Below are positions 35,395-39,520 of a stretch of DNA of 39,520 nucleotides, one piece after another. The notes below the pieces were generated by a model. It had not been told where the DNA came from. It searched no databases and saw only the letters and a list, made by a program, of their open reading frames with translations. Every line of letters starts with the position of its first letter. Within the stretch, counting starts at the first letter, position 1. A program made the position numbers and the translations under genes. Source of the stretch: JAXJQF01 sp036311285 (GTDB lineage Bacteria > Pseudomonadota > Gammaproteobacteria > Enterobacterales > Succinivibrionaceae); the NCBI GenBank assembly GCA_036311285.1, contig JAXJQF010000061.1, positions 1 through 39,520 on the forward strand. The letters are read 5' to 3'.

Positions 35395-36756
35395 ATGAAT
35401 TTATCTATAAAAAAAATCTCATTATTTATGTCAGGACTTTTTGTTTTAAGTCCATTGGCTTTTGCTTCTGATGATTTAGGATTAAGAACATTAAATAATG
35501 TAAAGGAAATACCATTAGCAAGTAATACGGATGGATATGAATATTTCTATTCTAATGTTTTTGTATCTAATGGACCACATGGTTTAACAAATCAATCATC
35601 ATTTAATCACTTGATGATGATTATGAGTGAGGCTAGAAAGAGCGAAAATTTAACAAATGACGGGATTAAATTATATGAAAGTCTTGTTCAAGTTAAAAAA
35701 TTGATAGGGAAAAAATCATCAACTACTTTGACTTCATACGGGGCAAATGTTGTTTCTTCTTTAGGTAATGTTTTTGTAAAACCAAGATTACAATCATTGC
35801 TTACAGCTCAAGACAGAGATAATAAAATCAATATTGAATTTGAATATGCAGGAGATTCAATAAGTCTTGATACAGGTGAGAAGTTTGTGCAAGGAATGTC
35901 TAGAAGTGTTTCAGAAAACCTAGAAATTAGCTTTGAAGAAAATGATAATAATAAATTATTAGCTTTTTTTAATACATCGGATTATAGAAGGTTTTTAAAC
36001 AGTTATTCTGACTTAGTAAAAATGGTTGGGAAACTAGAAGTAGCAGAGCAAACTAAGAATAATATTGATTCTATTTTAAAGAGAATATTTAAGAAAAAAT
36101 ATTTCGACGAAATGAATCATAACGGAATGTTTGTTATAAAACGAAACTTGGTAAAAATGGAAAAGAATGTATTTGTTAAATGTTTATATGAAATTTACAA
36201 ATTTTTACCAAGTGAAAATCCAAGAAATCTTGCAGATTTTAATAAGGTAATGGATGATGTTATTAGACCATCAGAAAGAGATTATTTTTCTAAGTTAAAT
36301 AATGTAGAGTTATATTATAGTTACGGTCCTAGTTTTGATACAAATCAGATAACATCACAACAAGGAAAGAACTTCTATAAAGATTTCGTTGAAACTATAA
36401 GTAATCATGAAGATGATATATATGAATATCCTATGAAGTTATCTTTCGCAGATTCTAGAGCTTTGTTAACATATTTAAGTTTCTTGATGGGAGATACAAT
36501 AAAGGATGTTGTAGCATCTGAAAATAAAAAGTTTGATCCGATCAGAGGCAAATTTGATTTTAAATTAATTATTCCTCAAAACAGTATATTAGTATTTGAT
36601 TTATATAAAAACAAAGAAAATGAAATTCTAGTAAGACCTAGTTTTAATGGAAAAGCTTTAGAATTAAAGAAAGAATGTGAAAGAGTTTCTGTAAATAATG
36701 AATTTTACACATTAACTAATTTGAATAAATGTTTTGATAGTGAAGAAAAGCAATAA
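35395..36756 (+). CDS. Secreted histidine-phosphatase-like protein lacking catalytic residues
   Basis: A 453-residue exported protein with signal peptide at 1-24 (cleavage near AFA-SDD). Its layout recalls branch 2 histidine phosphatases, especially the multiple inositol-polyphosphate phosphatase type. VFVSNGPHGLTN (55-66) lies where VxxRHGxR should be, LTNDGIKLYESL (86-97) where LTxxG occurs, and INIEFEYAGDSISLDTGEKFVQGM (145-168) at the RTxxSAxxFxxGL position. NVELYYSYGP and MKLSFADSRALLTYLSFLMG (348-367) stand where RFGHAETLLPLLSLLG occurs, and the C-terminal strand block is SILVFDLYKN...LVRPSFNGKALEL. His62 is kept, but the phosphate-binding arginines and the HAE/HD donor are gone. It probably binds rather than hydrolyses. 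Fold assignment is by eye. A TATAAT at 35366-35371 may be its -10. It is coupled to the next gene. Confidence 0.65.
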   Translation: MNLSIKKISLFMSGLFVLSPLAFASDDLGLRTLNNVKEIPLASNTDGYEYFYSNVFVSNGPHGLTNQSSFNHLMMIMSEARKSENLTNDGIKLYESLVQVKKLIGKKSSTTLTSYGANVVSSLGNVFVKPRLQSLLTAQDRDNKINIEFEYAGDSISLDTGEKFVQGMSRSVSENLEISFEENDNNKLLAFFNTSDYRRFLNSYSDLVKMVGKLEVAEQTKNNIDSILKRIFKKKYFDEMNHNGMFVIKRNLVKMEKNVFVKCLYEIYKFLPSENPRNLADFNKVMDDVIRPSERDYFSKLNNVELYYSYGPSFDTNQITSQQGKNFYKDFVETISNHEDDIYEYPMKLSFADSRALLTYLSFLMGDTIKDVVASENKKFDPIRGKFDFKLIIPQNSILVFDLYKNKENEILVRPSFNGKALELKKECERVSVNNEFYTLTNLNKCFDSEEKQ

Positions 36757-37247
36757 TGTATATAAGTAATATTAAAGACTATAAAAATGATGATTTTTTT
36801 ATAAGAAATTCATTAGTTTCTATAGTGACTAGAGCTTTAGATTATTATGAACAAACAGGTGGGGCTATTGTTTCTAATGTTTCGCTATTAGATGAAAATG
36901 TATTTATGACTATTTCTCAAAATGAAACAGAAGATAAAGAATCCCGTATGTTTGAATATCATAAGAATTTTTGGGATATTCATATTACTATAGATGGATG
37001 TGAAGATATTGGGTATACATCAAGTTTAGCTGATAGCTATTCTCAGTTTATACATTCATATAATGAAGAATCTGACTTAGGTTTTATAAAGAAAGGTTGT
37101 GTACTTAAACAAGAGTATTTCCAGTCAAATCTAGGTGATATTTGTGTACTTTCAGAAAATCAATTACATAAACCTTTATGTAAAGGTAATTGTTCATGTT
37201 CTGTAAAGAAAATTATAATAAAAATACATAAAAGTTATTTTTGTTAA
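36756..37247 (+). CDS. YhcH/YjgK/YiaL (DUF386) family protein
   Basis: A 163-residue cupin-like protein. FEYHKNFWDIHITIDGCEDIGYT (66-88) matches the family core ExHxxxxDIxxxxxGxExIGY with its metal-binding Glu, His and Asp. GDICVLSENQLHKPLCKGNCSCSVKKIIIKI (131-161) matches the second block, which ends in the conserved H-x-P and V-x-K-x-x-x-K. Relatives include E. coli YhcH, linked to sialic-acid use, and YiaL, but their reactions are poorly defined. A cluster of four cysteines (KPLCKGNCSCS plus the final C) is unusual. Its ATG overlaps the stop of the preceding secreted protein gene (TAATG), so the pair is translationally coupled. No signal peptide, so it is cytoplasmic. Confidence 0.75.
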   Translation: MYISNIKDYKNDDFFIRNSLVSIVTRALDYYEQTGGAIVSNVSLLDENVFMTISQNETEDKESRMFEYHKNFWDIHITIDGCEDIGYTSSLADSYSQFIHSYNEESDLGFIKKGCVLKQEYFQSNLGDICVLSENQLHKPLCKGNCSCSVKKIIIKIHKSYFC

Positions 37248-37326
37248 AATTTAATATTTACTTTGTTTTTGTTTATAATAGATAGTTATATGTTTGAATT
37301 ATATAATTATCTATTTTTATTTTATT

Positions 37327-39372
37327 ATGATCTTAAATAACAAACAAAAAGAAGCTGTAGAATATATTGATGGTCCTTGTCTTGTTATAGCTGGAGCGGG
37401 ATCAGGTAAAACAAGAGTAATCACAGAAAAAATTGTTCATCTAATAAAGAACTGTGGATACAACTCTAAAAATATATACGCTTTGACATTTACTAATAAA
37501 GCTGCGAAAGAGATGAAGGAACGAGCATCTTTGTCTCTATCTCCAGAATATTCTCGATACTTACATATTTCTACTTTTCATTCATTGTGCTTAGATATTC
37601 TGAAAGAGGAATATATTGCTCTTAATTTAAAAAGAAATTTTACACTTATAGATGAGCATGACCAAATTAATATAATGATTGAGGTTTTAGAGAAGTTATA
37701 TAAAGATAAGAATCTAGAAAGAGATGAGTTAAAAGATAAAGCTAAGTATTGGTTAAACTTAATTAGTAATTGTAAAAATAAACAAAAGTTTGCAGAAGAT
37801 ATTGAAATAGTTGTTGATGATGATTGGTTACTTAAGAATATATACTCAGAATATGAGATTTTATTAAGATCGTATAATTCACTTGATTTTGATGATTTAA
37901 TATTATTTGTGTGTCACTTGTTTAAGGTTAACAGAGATATTCTATCTAAATGGAGAGATAGGATAAAATATTTACTTGTGGACGAGTATCAAGACACAAA
38001 TACAAGTCAGTACTTGTTGATAAAACAAATTGTAGCAAAACATGGAAAATTTACTGTTGTAGGCGATGATGATCAATCTATTTATGCTTGGCGTGGAGCA
38101 TGTCCAGAAAATATAGGATTACTTCAAACAGATTTTCCTTCATTAAGAGTAATTATGCTTGAGCAAAATTACCGTTCAAAAGGAAGAATATTAAATTGTG
38201 CAAATAAATTGATTGAAAACAATAATCATATATTCCAAAAGAATTTGTTTTCTCAAATGGATTATGGAAAAAAAATTAAGGTAATTGAAATACCTACTTC
38301 TGTTCAAGAAGGTAAAAAGGTTGTTGCAGACCTTATGGCTCATCATTATATTCATTCAACATCATATAACGACTATGCCATTCTCTATCGAAGCAATCAC
38401 CAATCAAAAGAAATTCAAAAAGCTTTATTAGAAAGTAATATTCCTTTTAAAGTTATAGGTGATATTAGTTTCTTTAGTCAATCAGAGATTAAAGACATGA
38501 TGAGTTATTTAAGAATAATTTCAAATGATGAGGATGATAAAGCATTTTTAAGAATTGTTAATATACCGAGACGTTCAGTAGGTGCTAAAACTATCCAGAA
38601 ATTACAAGAATATGCAATATTAAGAAATGAATCTTTATTTCAAGCTAGTTTAAGTTGTTGCTATTCCGATAAATTTAAATCAAGAGAAATTAATACATTA
38701 CTTGAGTTCTCTAATTTAATTCAAACTATTCGAGACGAATTAAAATTAAGGACCTCTGAAAAATTAGAAGAATACATTAAAAATCTATCACATAAGATTG
38801 GGTATGATAATTGGATTGTAGAGACTTCTGCAAGCGAAAAAAACGCTTTTATGAGGCAAGAAAACGTTAATACATTACTAGGATGGATTGTAAATAGTGT
38901 AATGGGAACAAAAGATTTAGATCCTATTACATTTGAAGAAGCTGTTAGAAAATTATCAACAAGAGAAATGCTAGATAGAAATGAACAAGATTTTGAATTA
39001 GAAGAAGTTCAACTACTTACTCTTCATTCATCAAAAGGGCTTGAATTTCCATATGTTTATATAATTGGTGTGGAGGAAGGTATTCTACCACATCAAAATA
39101 GTATTGATATTGGAGATATAGAAGAAGAACGAAGATTAGCTTACGTTGGTATTACTAGAGCAAAAAGTGAACTTGTTCTTACTTACTGTGCTGAAAGAAA
39201 TAAAAAGGATAAAAAGAAAAATACAATCGAACCAAGTAGGTTCTTGTTTGAACTTCCTAAAGAGGATTTGGATTGGGTTAATTCATCTATTGTAAAAAGA
39301 GATGAAGAGGAAGAAGAAAAGCATAAAAAAGAAATGTTAGATGCAATCTTTGATTTATTAAATAACAGCTAA
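37327..39372 (+). CDS. rep: ATP-dependent DNA helicase Rep
   Basis: Rep is a 3'-5' superfamily 1 helicase that clears proteins ahead of replication forks. From the ATG at 37327 the protein has 681 residues (E. coli 673). It carries motif I AGAGSGKT (22-29), TFTNKAAKEMKER, DEYQDTN, GDDDQSIYAWRGA, EQNYRS and the late TLHSSKGLEFPYVY and RRLAYVGITRAK motifs. Rep rather than UvrD is indicated by LRNFTLIDEHDQ-like, FFSQSEIKDMMSYLRI and SRFLFELPKEDLDW segments. An upstream TTG (37294) would add 11 hydrophobic residues and is unlikely. The C-terminus, the part that binds DnaB in E. coli, is replaced by a Glu/Lys-rich helix. TATAAT at 37274-37279 may be its -10. Confidence 0.96.
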   Translation: MILNNKQKEAVEYIDGPCLVIAGAGSGKTRVITEKIVHLIKNCGYNSKNIYALTFTNKAAKEMKERASLSLSPEYSRYLHISTFHSLCLDILKEEYIALNLKRNFTLIDEHDQINIMIEVLEKLYKDKNLERDELKDKAKYWLNLISNCKNKQKFAEDIEIVVDDDWLLKNIYSEYEILLRSYNSLDFDDLILFVCHLFKVNRDILSKWRDRIKYLLVDEYQDTNTSQYLLIKQIVAKHGKFTVVGDDDQSIYAWRGACPENIGLLQTDFPSLRVIMLEQNYRSKGRILNCANKLIENNNHIFQKNLFSQMDYGKKIKVIEIPTSVQEGKKVVADLMAHHYIHSTSYNDYAILYRSNHQSKEIQKALLESNIPFKVIGDISFFSQSEIKDMMSYLRIISNDEDDKAFLRIVNIPRRSVGAKTIQKLQEYAILRNESLFQASLSCCYSDKFKSREINTLLEFSNLIQTIRDELKLRTSEKLEEYIKNLSHKIGYDNWIVETSASEKNAFMRQENVNTLLGWIVNSVMGTKDLDPITFEEAVRKLSTREMLDRNEQDFELEEVQLLTLHSSKGLEFPYVYIIGVEEGILPHQNSIDIGDIEEERRLAYVGITRAKSELVLTYCAERNKKDKKKNTIEPSRFLFELPKEDLDWVNSSIVKRDEEEEEKHKKEMLDAIFDLLNNS

Positions 39373-39387
39373 AAAAATCCCCACAAA

Positions 39388-39520
39388 TGGAGTGACCCCC
39401 ATAAGTTGAACAAATAAAACTTATGCTTATTCTAAGGCTGAATTTCTTACTTCACAAGGAGTTCGGCCTTTTAATTTTTTCTGTATTCTATCATTGTTGT
39501 AATAATAGATATATTTCTCC
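39388..39520 (-). mobile_element. Right end of an IS3-family (IS150-like) insertion sequence, cut by the window edge
   Basis: The element's terminus begins TGGAGTGACCCCCATAAGTT at 39388, the kind of end seen in IS3-family elements. It is followed by the tail of a transposase gene reading toward it. A short inverted repeat, ATAAGTT (39401-39407) and AACTTAT (39418-39424), sits between the terminus and the transposase stop. The left end and most of the element lie outside the window. It was inserted only 15 nt after the rep stop codon. Confidence 0.8.
39427..39520 (-). CDS. IS3-family transposase, C-terminal 30 residues (partial)
   Basis: Only the last codons are present: EKYIYYYNNDRIQKKLKG then RTPCEVRNSALE and a stop at 39429-39427. 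The pattern YIxYYNNxRIxxKLKGxxPxxYR is the conserved end of the DDE integrase (OrfB) of IS150/IS3-group elements. The catalytic DDE residues lie beyond the window edge, so activity cannot be judged. Confidence 0.85.
   Translation of the reverse strand, partial: EKYIYYYNNDRIQKKLKGRTPCEVRNSALE

Noticed and set aside
1..39520. tRNA genes, CRISPR arrays, prophage or toxin-antitoxin modules.
   Set aside because: No cloverleaf, regularly spaced repeats, integrase or toxin-antitoxin pair was seen in the spacers. Apart from the IS end, the window is core chromosome.

Overview
The window is a very AT-rich (roughly 70% or more by eye), densely coded stretch of a gammaproteobacterial chromosome around the replication origin. 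Evidence for the lineage: the order mnmG-rsmG-parA-parB-atpIBEFHAGDC-glmU-glmS, the block yidC-yidD-rnpA-rpmH|dnaA-dnaN-recF-gyrB, an EarP plus Arg32-type EF-P pair, and an rRNA leader that shares a 20-nt block with the E. coli leader. The low GC, tight gene packing with many overlaps, and fast-evolving DnaA and DnaN suggest a host-associated or reduced-genome lineage. The genus cannot be assigned from the sequence.

Layout: (a) 1-160, minus strand: leader and P1-type promoter of an rRNA operon whose 16S gene lies just off the left edge. (b) 167-4698: a small membrane protein gene (minus), then on the plus strand lgt, an unrecognised PIN-like protein gene, and znuCBA for zinc uptake, closed by a bidirectional terminator. 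(c) 20803 down to 4726, minus strand: about 16 kb with no gap over 32 nt, running mnmG, rsmG, parA, parB, the whole F1Fo ATP synthase, glmU, glmS, nfo and an orphan ModA-like gene. (d) 20804-21331: non-coding, with a cluster of DnaA boxes, and the best oriC candidate. (e) 26779 down to 21332, minus strand: rpmH, rnpA, yidD, yidC, mnmE, earP, efp. (f) 26780-26999: divergent region with two DnaA boxes. (g) 27000-35279, plus strand: dnaA, dnaN, recF, a 1.75-kb gene-free region, gyrB. (h) 35395-39372, plus strand: a secreted degenerate histidine-phosphatase-like protein gene coupled to a YhcH/DUF386 gene, then rep helicase. (i) 39388 to the end: the right end of an IS3-family element.

How it fits together: ParA and ParB are encoded at 16.6-18.3 kb. 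Four parS sites (core GTTTCACGTGAAAC) lie at 30.9-32.7 kb, two inside recF and two in the gene-free region before gyrB. The sites, the DnaA boxes and the initiator, clamp and gyrase genes together form a compact origin and segregation domain. Hand counts of G and C on sampled lines place the strand-composition switch near 18-21 kb, not at the coding-strand switch at rpmH/dnaA. This supports the mnmG-efp spacer as the origin. The less ordinary points are the parS sites written into recF codons, the 1.75-kb desert between parS sites, a four-cysteine insertion in ATP synthase subunit a, the secreted phosphatase-like protein without its catalytic residues, and a sliding clamp with an altered C-terminal pocket.
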